NCBI GenBank assembly: GCA_036852015.1
Contig: JAANDG010000066.1
Location: 1 to 64,000 of the forward strand
Source: Pelodera strongyloides
Taxonomy: Eukaryota; Nematoda; Chromadorea; Rhabditida; Rhabditidae
Length of the DNA: 64,000 nt
Direction of reading: 5' to 3'
Positions within the stretch are counted from its first letter, which is position 1; each line of letters opens with the position of its first letter. Positions 11,701 through 22,900 of the stretch are shown one piece after another. Under the pieces are notes generated by a model. The model worked only from the letters and a program-made list of their open reading frames with translations, was not told the origin of the DNA and ran no database searches. Made by a program: the position numbers and the translations under genes.

Positions 11701-14700
11701 CACTTCATACATAATATTCAAGTTGTCTTCGACTCTCTTCTCTCTTTCTAGCTCCTGAGACTTATTATTTCTCTCTCTCCCATTCTCTCCCTCTCTCTCC
11801 CTCTCTCTCTCCCATTCTCTCCCTCTCCCACCACCTTTTTGTTATATTAACCGGCAGTAGTTTTTAGTTTGCTGTTTAATTTGCTAACCTCTAAGGTACC
11901 AACTCTTTGATGAACTCCTGTATAGTGATGTCCAATAAATTTCAGCCGACTCATCGAGCGGCGCCCTTCGTAACTCGGGTTCAAAGAATTCGAAAACGTC
12001 TTCATCAAACCCACAGAAGAAGAGAAAAAAACGAAAGAAGATATTCAAGGAGAATGGCTCGCACTCAAATGAATCTGCATCCACTGAGGTGCCGCCTTTA
12101 TTGCTTAAAGCGAAATACCGGCCGGTTTTTGAAACACATCGCGTAGACCAGCATTCTTATGCGGCGTATGCAAATGAACATTAATTAAAACAAAAAATCG
12201 AGATGACTTCGTACAAATTAGCATAAATACGTAAGAATTCAGTCGCCCGATGCGTTTCAAAGACCGGCTGGTTTTTCGCTTTAATTTGAATTATGTTTTA
12301 TATTGATCGCACTGGCATCTTTTATGAGACTTCTTGTGGTACAAGAAGTGCTTCATTTTTGTCGACAACAAAATCTGATAGAGATACTAAGGCAACGTAG
12401 TGTTCTCCACAAAAACAATGTTAAAAAAATTCACACACATATGTATCGTGGGACAGCACTAGGACTATGGCAATGTAGAGTTCTACAAAAATATAAATAT
12501 AATATTAAACAAATTCATGCACATATGTATCCAAGGATAGTACTATGATGTTATCTCGGTAAATGGGGAATCCTGATAATTGCAGAGTAGCCAAGAAAAG
12601 GCGGTGGTGACTCGCTTAGTCACTGGCCTCTACAAGCTCCTGCGTTCTCCGATGAGTTGGTTGATATCGATTACCACAATTCTCTCTGCGGCATGCCACT
12701 TAAACTTCACAACCCCTTTAAAATGGTGGAACAACTTTATGGATTGGATTGAGAATATATGCTTGCTGATTTATTGTGTAGTAGGTGAGTTTGGACTTTA
12801 GTATATTTTTATTATACGAACAATACTTTCTATAAAGGACGATAGAGTCTCCGAGATCGAGGGATGGAGAGCAAGAGGGAGAGAGAGCGAGAGAGAGAGA
12901 GACAAAGATAGAGAGCAAGAAAAAGCGGAAGAGAAGTGAAAGAGGCAAAGAGAGAAAGGGAGAGACAGAGAGTTTAAAGTTATTTAAATACTTTCTTTTC
13001 AGCCGCAATTTGCGAATTTGCTTGGGAATATCTGGTTGACTGGTCTGCGCATCGAACTTTCGAAGAGTATGAGAAGGAATATCCCAGGCAAGTTAATTTA
13101 TGACTTCATAGAATTTCCTTATTAGTCTTTAACCCGTTTTAGTATGAATGAGGTGTGGCCATTATGTGCTATTAGTTTCTTTTTGTGCTTATGCTGATAA
13201 ATGTTTAAATGTTTAAATATTTTCCTGACAAAGAGCAGAGTGCACTGATTGAATATCAGATTTTTATTCGTCGTGTCTTATTGCTTCATCATAACAAAAT
13301 TATTTAATAACCCCAAAATATAATGGTTTCCCTTAGACCAAAGAAGAAGATTCCCCTTGTTCCGCAAGAAAACACCACTGGTTTTCTCGACGGATTACGC
13401 GAGTTTCGGCGGCGTGTGTCCAATTTTTCACTGAGGGTTTGTCAACTCGTGTTTTTTCTTGATGCTCTCCCGCACACCCTCATTTGCGCCATTACGCCGC
13501 CGCGCACAAAAACTATGCCATAGCGTCACCGTGCACAAAGAACGCTGGGTAATGGCACTTACCATTGTCCAGCGTACTCCTTTCAAAACCACGTATTATT
13601 TCGCTTTAAAGTGCCAAGTTTAGAGCATGACTGCCCCGGTTCGCCCTTCGCCAACGTCTACTTCTCCATCGATGTTCTCCATCAAACCAGGTTCAATCCC
13701 ATGTGACCCTTTCACAGAAGTCGACGGAGAGTTCTCCATGCTCGACTCGAACAGACAGCTCTATGGAACTAAGCCTAAGCCTACTCTCCAAAAACAGGTT
13801 ATTGTTATAATACTAATACTAATAGTTTATTGCATCAGAGAGTTGCGCACAAAAGCTAACACAGTAAAAAATCAATGAGATCTATTGAAAGGTTATCGTT
13901 AGTTATAATTCTTAACCCGTTTGACTTGTCTTTTACTTTAATTCGTGAGTAATTAAACTAATACGGGAACCCCCCCCCCAACTCTTTTAAATCTGGTTAT
14001 GCAGTCCATTGCATGCATTTTATTCGTACATTTGTACAACAAACTCTGTGCCCCTTTTCGGCATGCCATGTTTTTTGGGAGAATATCCATACTAGAGTTG
14101 CCTTTTGATAATGGCCGTTATGCAATTAATAAACTATTATTGTAGGTCCAACAAGAACCCGCCAAGACTCCAGGGCCTCTACCCAAAGAAAATGCCACTA
14201 AAGGTGTAGAGGACAAAAAGTCAGCATCATCGAAAAAGCCAAAGAAGGAAAGGAAAAAGAAGCGGTCAAAGTCCAAGGAGAAAACTTCTGTGAAAAGTGG
14301 CGAGAAATCGAAGAGCAAGAAGGGAAGTAATGAGAAAATACAATCAAAATCAGGGAAATCGCAGGTCAGTCGTCAGATCGCACATATGCAAATATTGATC
14401 AGCTAGATCGATTTGTAATATTGATTAGCTTGTCAGGAACCTGCGCAGGAACGAAGTATCTACCACAAATGAACTTGTCAGTAGTAGGTGTTCAGGATAT
14501 CATAAATAAAACTAAGCAAAATATTTTTTCTCGTCACACGTCCATATAGATAAGGCGCCATAATTAACTTCGAATAAATGAATATTATATAATAAAGATA
14601 ATTACTATCTAATTGCAGGCCAAGGACCGTCGTACATCCGTCGTTGAGCCTAGTCGGGGAAATATTCCCAAACGTAATTCGTATTTCGGGAGAGACCACC

Positions 14701-14801
14701 ACTCTCCATCAGGATTCGACTTCATCGCGGCTGCACAAGGACTTAAATTCAGGAATCGGGTACCAATTAAAGTCCCAAAGGCCCCAAACCAGGCACCGTA
14801 G
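5733..14801 (+). CDS. Unrecognised lysine/serine-rich protein with a hydrophobic central region (19 exons or more)
   Basis: I do not recognise the family. Exons: 5733-5824, 6108-6218, 7368-7434, 7764-7841, 7971-8133, 8649-8815, 9119-9195, 9957-10067, 10640-10777, 11039-11182, 11388-11483, 11603-11672, 11946-12088, 12586-12784, 13003-13087, 13337-13436, 13624-13797, 14146-14364 and 14619-14801. Phases agree at every junction, giving about 805 residues plus a missing start (perhaps 5001-5109). The N-terminal third and the C-terminal part (14146-14364) are low-complexity Lys/Ser/Pro/Glu with basic clusters such as KKKRDKRKK and KKERKKKRSKSK. The middle (11039-13436) looks folded and helical, and has two hydrophobic stretches: around 12655-12715, and from 12740 across the intron to 13050 (WIENICLLIYCVV then AAICEFAWEYLV). 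They could be membrane segments or a buried core. The intron after 13087 uses a GC donor. The donor after 10777 (GTGGGA) is the weakest call. Confidence 0.75.
6721..7117. mobile_element. TTAA-flanked inverted-repeat element, family B copy 1
   Basis: Starts TTAA-AGGGACAGGCCCATCAAA and ends with the inverse, TTTGATGGGCCTGTCCCT-TTAA. The terminal inverted repeats run on for well over 100 bases (ATTACAATATATACAAAC on one side, its complement on the other). It sits in an intron of the lysine-rich gene. The TTAA at both ends is the duplication expected of piggyBac-type transposases. Other copies are at 15621, 20523, 29342 and 56731. No transposase is encoded. Confidence 0.8.
7114..7293. mobile_element. 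TTAA-flanked inverted-repeat element, family A copy 1
   Basis: Starts TTAA-AGCGAAATACCGGCCGGTTTTT and ends with its inverse, with the right flank mutated to TTAC. It directly abuts family B copy 1 and shares that element's right TTAA (7114-7117). The interior has a cluster of ATTTGCATATG-like sequence also seen in families B and C. Confidence 0.8.
8155..8325. mobile_element. Near-perfect palindromic element, family C copy 1
   Basis: Two arms of about 70 bases are almost exact reverse complements around a short loop near 8230-8248. Outer ends read TTAA-AGCGAAATGCTAGCCTC and GAGGCTAGCATTTCGCT-CTAA, so it shares the AGCGAAAT tip of family A. Inner arms contain TTTGCATATGAT and CCTATGCTAATTTTGTACGA. 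It sits in an intron of the lysine-rich gene. Related copies are near 33240 and at 58013-58234. Confidence 0.75.
9498..9560. repeat. Cluster of perfect hairpins in an intron
   Basis: GAAGAGCCC-TAC-GGGCTCTTC (9508-9528) and AATCGGCC-TTC-GGCCGATT (9541-9559) are perfect stem-loops. ACCAG and CTGGT (9498 and 9534 regions) enclose the first. The composition is more GC-rich than the flanks. Function unknown; possibly the remains of a short inverted-repeat element. Confidence 0.55.
9752..9832 (+). pseudogene. Degenerate tRNA-like sequence with A and B boxes
   Basis: It has a good pol III A box (TAGCTCAACAGG, 9759-9770) and B box (GGTTCGAATC). The end arms GCTAGC and GCCAGC pair at five of six positions. 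The anticodon arm does not pair well, the loop reads CTATGAA and the variable region is unusually long. A tRNA-derived pseudogene or repeat is more likely than a working tRNA. It lies in an intron of the lysine-rich gene. Confidence 0.4.
10150..10610. repeat. Minisatellite, about 20-24 bp unit
   Basis: Many diverged tandem copies of a unit like GACATCGCTGACATAAATAG run through the intron between exons 9957-10067 and 10640-10777. Towards the 3' end the unit shifts to a version with TGACATCCTTTGT. There is no coding frame in keeping with the flanking exons. Confidence 0.85.
12105..12284. mobile_element. TTAA-flanked inverted-repeat element, family A copy 2
   Basis: Lies 16 bases after the donor of exon 11946-12088. 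Left end TTAA-AGCGAAATACCGGCCGG, right end ACCGGCTGGTTTTTCGCT-TTAA. Both TTAA duplications are intact, so the copy keeps the original insertion footprint. Confidence 0.8.
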
Positions 14802-15620
14802 TTTGCAGTGGTTTGTTGATAGTCTATAGCCTATAGTTCATAGTCTATAGCACATAGTTCATAGTCTATAGCCTATAGTTCATAGTTTATGGCATTATTG
14901 TGCCCCTTCAGTCCTTTTTGTTGAAAGAACTAGACAGTACTTCATTGAGTACTTCAGACCCATTCAGTGTTTTCAAGGTTAATGGATTCGTGTGTTTTAA
15001 AAGTAGTGGCGTAGATAATAGATGATTCAGGCTTTCATGGAGCGTATTGCACCTCACCCGCATTAGTCGAAACTTTAGTCAAATGCTCTAGATATTTGAC
15101 CATTGCGGAGGTGGGACGTGCACATGAAAACTGTGTTCTTTGGGTTTCATTTATCCCCCATTATCTTCATAAAATGTGCGCCTATTACTTTAGTCCTCCA
15201 TGCAAACAGAATAGAACATGTCTCTCGGCTTTGTTTTTATGGCTCTGACCCTTCTGCACAGTCAGTGAGAACTATTGTCAGACCCTTATTGGCAAGCTCG
15301 TAGTAATTATTAATTCACCAATCTTCTCTCTTTTCTCCAATGACAACTCAGCAGCGAAATGCTTCTTTTAAGAAAAGGTTAAACAATTACTCGAATTTCT
15401 CGTTCCGATCTCTTTTTTTCGTCATATTAATGTGTAATAAATGTTTCTTACATAGTGTTTACTTTCCTGATCTATTACGCACACAACCCGGGTTCGGTTC
15501 TAGCCCGTGACCACCCTGAAAATCGACCATCTGGAACTCGCCGCATACTATGCCCGTGAAGAGTGCAAGCTCTGACAACTGTATGGTATTGAAGTTCTCT
15601 TGAATAAAGGATCATGTTCT
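14802..15620. other. 3' flank of the lysine-rich gene
   Basis: Just after the stop codon, 14820-14890 is a small tandem repeat of ATAGTCTATAGCCTATAGTTC-like units. The rest shows no supported exon. It probably contains the 3' untranslated region. Confidence 0.5.
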
Positions 15621-16146
15621 TTAAAGGGACAGGCCCACCGATATAAACCTATATTTATTATTTGTTCATAATTCATAAAAATGGTAATTATTATAGTATA
15701 TACAAACTAAATAGTATTAAGTTTTACCATGGGGAAGTTTTTCCGGTGAGGTTTCCTTACGGAAGGTACCGTAGACAAGCTGGGTGAAAGAAAGTTAAAA
15801 CATTTTTAAGGAAGTTAAAACCTCCCCATAGTACCGTAGTTGTTTGCTTATATTAGTCCTGCGACGAAACACGAGAGAGTATGCTGAATAAGGAGGTACC
15901 AGCCTAAGAAGACACATATGCACATGAGAGTGCAGACAACGAGGCAAACCAAGACGAACAAAAAATGCATACACCTTTAAACAAAGACGGCTCTACGGTA
16001 CCTTCCGTAAGGAAAGCTCACCGGAAAAACTTCCCCGTGGTAAAACTGAATAATATTTAGTCTGTATTTATTTTAATGAATACTCTTTTTATGAATTATG
16101 AACAAATAATAAATATAGGTTTATTTCGGTGGGCCTGACCCTTTAA
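15621..16146. mobile_element. TTAA-flanked inverted-repeat element, family B copy 2 (long variant)
   Basis: Both TTAA flanks are present (15621-15624, 16143-16146). Ends match family B but the interior is about 125 bases longer than in other copies. It holds an inner inverted pair, ACGGAAGGTACCGTAGACAAG-like against CGGTACCTTCCGT, with GTTTTACCATGGGGAAGTTTT-like arms. It may be a sub-family or a copy with an insertion. Confidence 0.75.
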
Positions 16147-16280
16147 TATTGAAAATGATCATAGACAAGAAGAAAATCTTTACCAAATCACATAAAAATA
16201 AATAATAAATTCAATAAAAGGCTATAAAATGCGTATAGGCAAAGTAATTGTAATATCACAGTACTATGCGTAACTGATGC

Positions 16281-16466
16281 CGTATTCACTAGGATAAAGG
16301 AACGCGGCGTGCAAAATGCATTGCCGAATAGAATTGTACTTCAAGTTTGCTCGCCAAAACCAAGCCGCTCGCACGCCACGCTAACCTTAAGTTAAAAAAA
16401 AACCACAAACCCTAGAACATATGTTCCTGGGTGCGCTGCGCACCCAGGAACGCAATAGTGAATACG
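16281..16466. mobile_element. Short inverted-repeat element with terminal hairpin, family E
   Basis: Outer ends CGTATTCACTA and TAGTGAATACG are exact reverse complements. Near the right end lies a perfect hairpin of 14-base arms around a single T (GTTCCTGGGTGCGC-T-then its complement, 16423-16451). A poly-A run and GC-rich patches lie between. Only one copy was seen in the window. Confidence 0.55.
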
Positions 16467-16910
16467 ACAAATGGTAAGGTGTTCTGTAAAAAAAAGCAAC
16501 ATGAAAACAAGCGTTACTTAATTCTACATAAGAGGGGTAAATTAATCAAAATTTAATTTTTTTCAATAAACAGAAAATTTCACTATGCTCAAATAATAAA
16601 GCTCCAAATAAATTAAAAACACTTGTAATATTATAAATCATACCAGTATTCGTTGTATTAGTACGATGTTTTTAGGTAATTACAAGATAAATATATAAAA
16701 ATACACGAAATCTCAAAAAATATGCGGCCATAGTAAAAACTCGAGAAAACGAGGTTAGGGTTGAGCCAAACTTAAAAATAAACAAATGCAAAAGGTTTAA
16801 AGCAGCATGACATGTGGTTTTACTGGACAACCGCACTCCTATCATAAACCACGAGTCATAGCGCTTGAAAAAAAATCCAAAGGTCTCACTAAGGATCCAG
16901 GGATTCTACC

Positions 16911-16916
16911 TTTATT
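16911..16916 (-). terminator. Poly(A) signal AATAAA for the GOLM-like gene
   Basis: TTTATT on the plus strand reads AATAAA on the minus strand, about 63 bases beyond the stop codon at 16981-16979. This is a usual spacing for nematode 3' ends. Position is the only support. Confidence 0.45.
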
Positions 16917-16978
16917 AGAGCTAGGGAAGGCAATGGGCTTCATAGATTTGGGTTCAGTCGTAAATTAAAACTATATAT

Positions 16979-19900
16979 TTACGCGTCGTTCTTAGTGTCA
17001 GCGGGTAGAGCCGCATCCGCATCAGCGTCATCTGAAAAGAAAACTTGGTAAAAAATACTCAAAGGTTAGAATTTCAGCAACGATGAGGGGATGGGGAATG
17101 TAGATCCCGTATCCTATCCTCCTGTCAGATACTGTTTGGATTCCAGGGTTAGTGTTTTTGGCTAAAGCGAGATAACGGCCGGTTCTTGAAACACTGAATA
17201 CACCAGCATTCCTGTGCAGCATATGCATATGCAAATGACCATACATCGAGGTAAATTCGAGCAACTTTGCAAAATACGTAGGAAGTCAGCTGTCCGCGAT
17301 GCGTTTCAAGAACCGGCCGGTGCTTCGCTTTAACCCTAGTGTAGCTAAAGGAGGAAAGTAGGTAGATTTAGTTAGATAATTTAAAAAAATCGACTATCGG
17401 CCAATTGCCTACCGTGTAGTGTTATCAGAATGAACTATAAATAGTTATATAAAAGAGATAAATAGAAAAACCCCTCACCATCGTACTGTGCTCCCTGTAC
17501 TTGTGCTGGTCGGTTGTCCGTCTCCTCTCCATTCACGGGCTCCAGTTTCTTCTCCTAAACTGTTTAATTTTAAAGAGGTATGGCACGTGGTTCGTAAAGC
17601 TATGATGGACAACTATACTCCCCATACTGCATGCAACCTGTTTCTTTTCTCTTTTATGGTAAAACTTCGTTGGTTATTGTGTCTTATCATTTTACATGGT
17701 CGTAGCTAGCCTACACGGTAACAAAGTACTATATTAGCATAACTTATTAGCATATCGCAGTAGCATACACATTAGCCTGATTAGCATAGGGCACTGCGCT
17801 TCCGAGCTTACGGATTCACAGATTCACACAACGAATATGCTCAGGAGCTAATAAGTATTTTTCGGCCCGAAAGAGTTCTGAGTTACGGAAATGGGCCCGA
17901 AATTCTCCCCAGGATGAGCCCGAAGTAAAAGTTCGACTCACATCCTGGACCTCTCCTCCCTTGGGCGCCTCTAGAGCGGCGCCGTCTTCACCTTCTAAAC
18001 AATCAAAGATAGTATCGTATATTACAGTTTATTTAGTATTTATGCTATAAACAGCACCCTAAGTTACTGCGATGGATCTACAAAACACAGGTCCCTTAGC
18101 ACCATATTCTATGTAGTAAAAGGAAATCAATAAAAAAATGAACATGGAAGAAATAAATAATATACAAGAGTTTAGAATAACTCCCAACTGCACATAAACC
18201 TTACGCTTGTCTGGGCTCTCCTGAATTGGCGGTTGTTCTTGTACTCCCTCCCTCTCTGCTTCTTTTGGCTCTCCTTCAGCCTCCTTGTTCTCTTTCTCCT
18301 CTGCCTTCTCTCCATTCTCCTCGTTTACAACGCTCTCTCCGACAGGCTTATGTCCGACCAAGTCTTCAGCAGCGGGTTTCGGCTCGTTTTCGGCTAGTTT
18401 CGTTTCTAAACTACTGTAGTTGAAAAGGGAATTTGACGCAATATCGTATTTTTACGCAACATCAGGGCGTAAATTAATGCTAAATTAAGGCTAACACCAT
18501 GCTGAAACAAAACCGAGATACTATAATGACAAAAATGATCCTAATGACCGAAAACCGTGGCGGCAAGAGCATGGCACACATATGGCTAATATTTGGAGGG
18601 CACATCACTTGCGTGTGCGCGACATCCGTAAAGTTTCGCAAATCAAAACTTATAATAATAATATATGCCGTCAAAACAACTAACCCTTATTAATTAAATC
18701 TCCAAGGTTATTAACAGCATTTCCAGTCTCAGCCGGCTTCACAACGTCGGCCGCTGGTGCACTCTAAAACATTAATTACAATCATCCACCTGGCACAGTG
18801 CGTTTTCTGTCCCTCATATCTGTTCGATCAAGAGTTCGGTTCCCGAATTCGTTGCTAACAGTTTTTGAAGCACTCTTGAACAGATCACAGACAACGCAGA
18901 CACACATGAGAGCCTTTTCGCTAATTAGCATTAGCAATTAGCAGTCATCTCTAATTGCGTATTGGAAAGGAAACTATGCTCTCAAATAGCCTCACCTGTT
19001 TCTCATCACCGGCTGGCTGTGCAACGCCACCCCTCAGAGTTTGAACTTCTTGTTGGAGGCTGAAAGAAATTGTACGATGCACAGTAATTATGATCGTATT
19101 ATAAAAGCAACAAACTACAAACTCCACACTCGAAGAAAACCCTGGAGCAATTGCATAATACAATTATTATACAAAGACTAGGCAAGTTATTATCACCTAG
19201 ATAAGTACCTGAACACGACCAGAACTAGCCTAGCTACGAGTATATTAGAACCTAAGGTGTAGCTAGGCCTAAACGAAGAGAGCCAAAGGACATGTCAGTA
19301 AAGTACTCACATATTAACCGTCTGATTGAGTTGCTTGATCAGGATGTCTTTTGACTCGATCTGCTGTGAATTGACGGAATTACTGTTCTCCAATTCGGTC
19401 TGAATGTATACTGTATTTAGTTGATTTTCGTACAAACTTTAAACTACAAGGACGTGAGCTACAACTACAGTAAACCATGATGTCCTACATCACACCGAGC
19501 AAGTATGGTACGGTATCACCGTTTACAATACACGTGTTCAGTAATGTGTCGACATCTCATACATCGTCAAACAACAGTGAATTTTAAAGGTATCACAACA
19601 TAGCAAAGCTTACCAAACGGGTCTGCAGATCGGAGATCCGTGTTTCCTTCTCTCTGAAATAATTTTACAATAATAAATTACAATAAATACTACTTATACT
19701 ATTAAAATTATAATATTATGATAGTTTCATAAAATAAATACTACTTATACTATTAAAATTATAATATTATGATAGTTTCATAAAATAATAATAATAATAA
19801 TAAATAATACCGACCTAGTCTGCATATCCAGTTTGCTCTTCTCCTCTCCTAGTGTATCAGACTGAAGACGTACTGAACGCAGAGAAGTCTGGCATTCTAA

Positions 19901-22900
19901 ACAAAATATTAAAGAGGTATGGCACGTGGTTTGTGTGCATTTCCATCTCTTATATGCAAATTTCAGAGCATCTCTGGGGATTTACGCATTTACTGCACGT
20001 TATGGAACATAATTTGCATATAATGCATGGGAGTTCATGACCAGTTGATTTGCAAACCGCGAGCCATCTAGAGCAAGCATGGCAGCAACATTATGTGAGA
20101 ACCAGATCTTAAATCCACTAGATCTACAGGCCCATGGAAAATATGTGCGAATAAATATTATCATACTTGAAACTAATTTTAAGACATAACAAACCATTAA
20201 GTTTGGTAACCGTGCCGTCCTTTTCTATTTGCAGCTGTTGTTCGGAACTTTTCGTCTTTTCCAAGTCGGCCTTCGTATCTGGAAGAAATAAACATAAATC
20301 ATTGAATAAGCTTCTGATGCCAGCTAAAGACCTCTTTTATGCCGGTGTGCGGCAGGAGTGCGGCGGTATTCCCCCTCTGCGTCTAATGGTAGGAGCGGCG
20401 CCACTTTTGCACCCCTACAGCGGTCGCCGCAGCTACACACATTCAAGCCCATAATACGTTTCCCACGCAACAAAAGTACTCAGCCATTGCATTGAGTTTC
20501 ATAATGATCCCTTGTTAATACCTTAAAGGGACAGGCCCATCAAAGTAAACCTATATTTACGAAACGTTCATAATGTATATAAAGCATTTTTATTACAATA
20601 TATACAAACCAAATTTCACCTACTTTCGCCCTCGAGGACTTTTTCCGATGTGCTCATCCTCATATGTATACCATAAAGCTGCAGACTTCCAAGGTGTATA
20701 TGCAAATCTAGCTCGCATTTTAATTTCTTGATAAATTTGCGTAGACAGCTTCGATCTCTGCAGTTTTACGGTATACATATGATGATGAGCACATCGGAAA
20801 AAGTCCTCGAGGGCGAAAGTAGGTGAAATTGGGTTTGTATATATTGTAATAAAAATGCTCTATACACATTATGAATACGTCGTAAATATAGGTTTACTTT
20901 GATGGGCCTGTCCCTTTAAGAAAGCAATTCCTTCATCATTCAGTTTGCTTTAGAGAGCATCTGCTTTTTGAGCCTCCTACTTTGCACCCCGCACTATAAG
21001 CACACTGTAGTTACACCCCACATTTCTACCTCTATTCTCTATTTCTTTTACGTCTGTCTTCTCTCGCACTGTCAGATCTGTATCTATCTTCTTTGTCCTC
21101 TCTCTCGCTCTCGCTCGCTCGCTCTCTCTCTCTCTCTCTCCCTTCTCTCTCTTTCTCTCTCTCTCTCTCTCTTTTCTTACTGTATCTCCGATCTTTGTCT
21201 CTTCTCTGTATGCTCTCCCTCTTGTCTCTTCATCTCTCCCTCTCTCCTCCATTGTTTACAAAAAGCTCCATCCCAGATGTCAAGGAGAAATGCCGTCCGA
21301 TGTATTCTGACATCAACAAAAAGAAAAGAAAAAAAAACTACATTATTCCACCAGCTCAAGCACTCAAACACCTTCCTTGGACCCCTGTTCCAGAACCAAG
21401 TTCGGTTTTTGAACATTAAAGCGATATGGCACGCGGTTTGTGAAACGTTTTCTGGGCATTACGTGCCGCCGATATGGGAATATAAATTTGGTGTATGTCA
21501 TGCCGCTTCAAATCAAGTTGGCAGTTTAGTGTCTGTGGGACTTCCTACAACGCTAAAGGAAAGCTACGTTCTGTAAGTAACATGCACCGGAACGCCCGAA
21601 ATATACATATAATATAATATGGCTCCCGGTGCACGTATCGTGTGCCAAACTACCGCCACGTTTCAATTTTTATGTAAAGAAGTCATTATACGGTACCAAA
21701 TATATATGTTTATCTATATTATTTTGGTTTTTGATGTCTCAAGCAGACCCCTTGTTTACTAGCAGTGCTACGAAAGAATACCACCCTTTCTTCAAAAACC
21801 GCCACATAAAAGGGTGCCAATTTAAGATTGCAAAACGTACAATAAATTGAAGGCAATTTACGGTGACCGCGCGCGCCGTTATGCGAATCGGAATAATAGT
21901 ACTATAGCCTAGCCTGTTCTCGGCAGTATCGAAATCGAATTCGCGGCGAAAACCCTTGAAAATACACCCCTATGCTAAAGCGGTATAGCATGTGAAGAGA
22001 GTACAGTTTTCAAAAAACACGTGGCACACCGCTTTAGTAGTCCTAAAGCATGACATCCTAGTGCGCATTGAAACTGGGTAGTACAGTACCTGTACACAAT
22101 TTATGTAAAAGAATCCACAAATTGAAATCGATAATTGAAATCGATAAATTCAAAATCCCAATACCCACCAATCAATTCCTCTTTGAGTGCACGCATCTGC
22201 TTGTTCTCATGCTCAAATTGTTCTTTCAATAGAGAGAGTTCGGTGCTTTGTGCCTGAACATTCAAGGAAATTGTACATGTAAATATGTAAAAGCCTTAGT
22301 CCCTCTCTACGTCTCTCTCCCTACTTCTCTCTCTCTCCATCCTGTGTCCCTCTAACCCCCTCTCTGTCTCCCTCTCTCGTTTCTCCTTCTCTTGGTTTTT
22401 GCACCATCACTCAAACTCAAACGCGCAAAGAACAAGGATTTAGGACTATGTAAAGAAGCTAGTTTGAACTAAACACAAACAAGACATCGTACTAGACCAA
22501 TTACAGTATTACGTACATCACTCTGATGGCACTGGTAACTAATTAGCCTAGTAATCCGCACGCGAACAGTCGCTTGCTGCGCGCCGCGGTCCTCTCGCGC
22601 ACAACTGTGCGCGCGAGGTCATCGCCTCGCGCAAAGGTCCCTCAGCGAATTTCAAAGGTAAAACAAAATCCAACCTGATAAACGTAGAATACGTAGAAGA
22701 AGAAGACCAGGCCAGTTAGGAAGACGAAAAGAGGCAGGTTACGCATGGCTGGGCCGTGCGATCCGTGGTTCCTATAATAAATTTCATATTAGAAAAAGGA
22801 TTAAGAAGGGAAGATGGCCTAGCGGCTAGGGTGTCGGACTGTTAATCGGAAGCTCGAAGGTTCGATTCCTATCGTCATCCAAGGCGTTGTCGAAGCTCCA

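Noticed and set aside
20968..21576. A 202-codon plus-strand open frame
   Set aside because: It is created by a long CT microsatellite and lies in an intron of a minus-strand gene; the composition is nearly all Ser and Leu.
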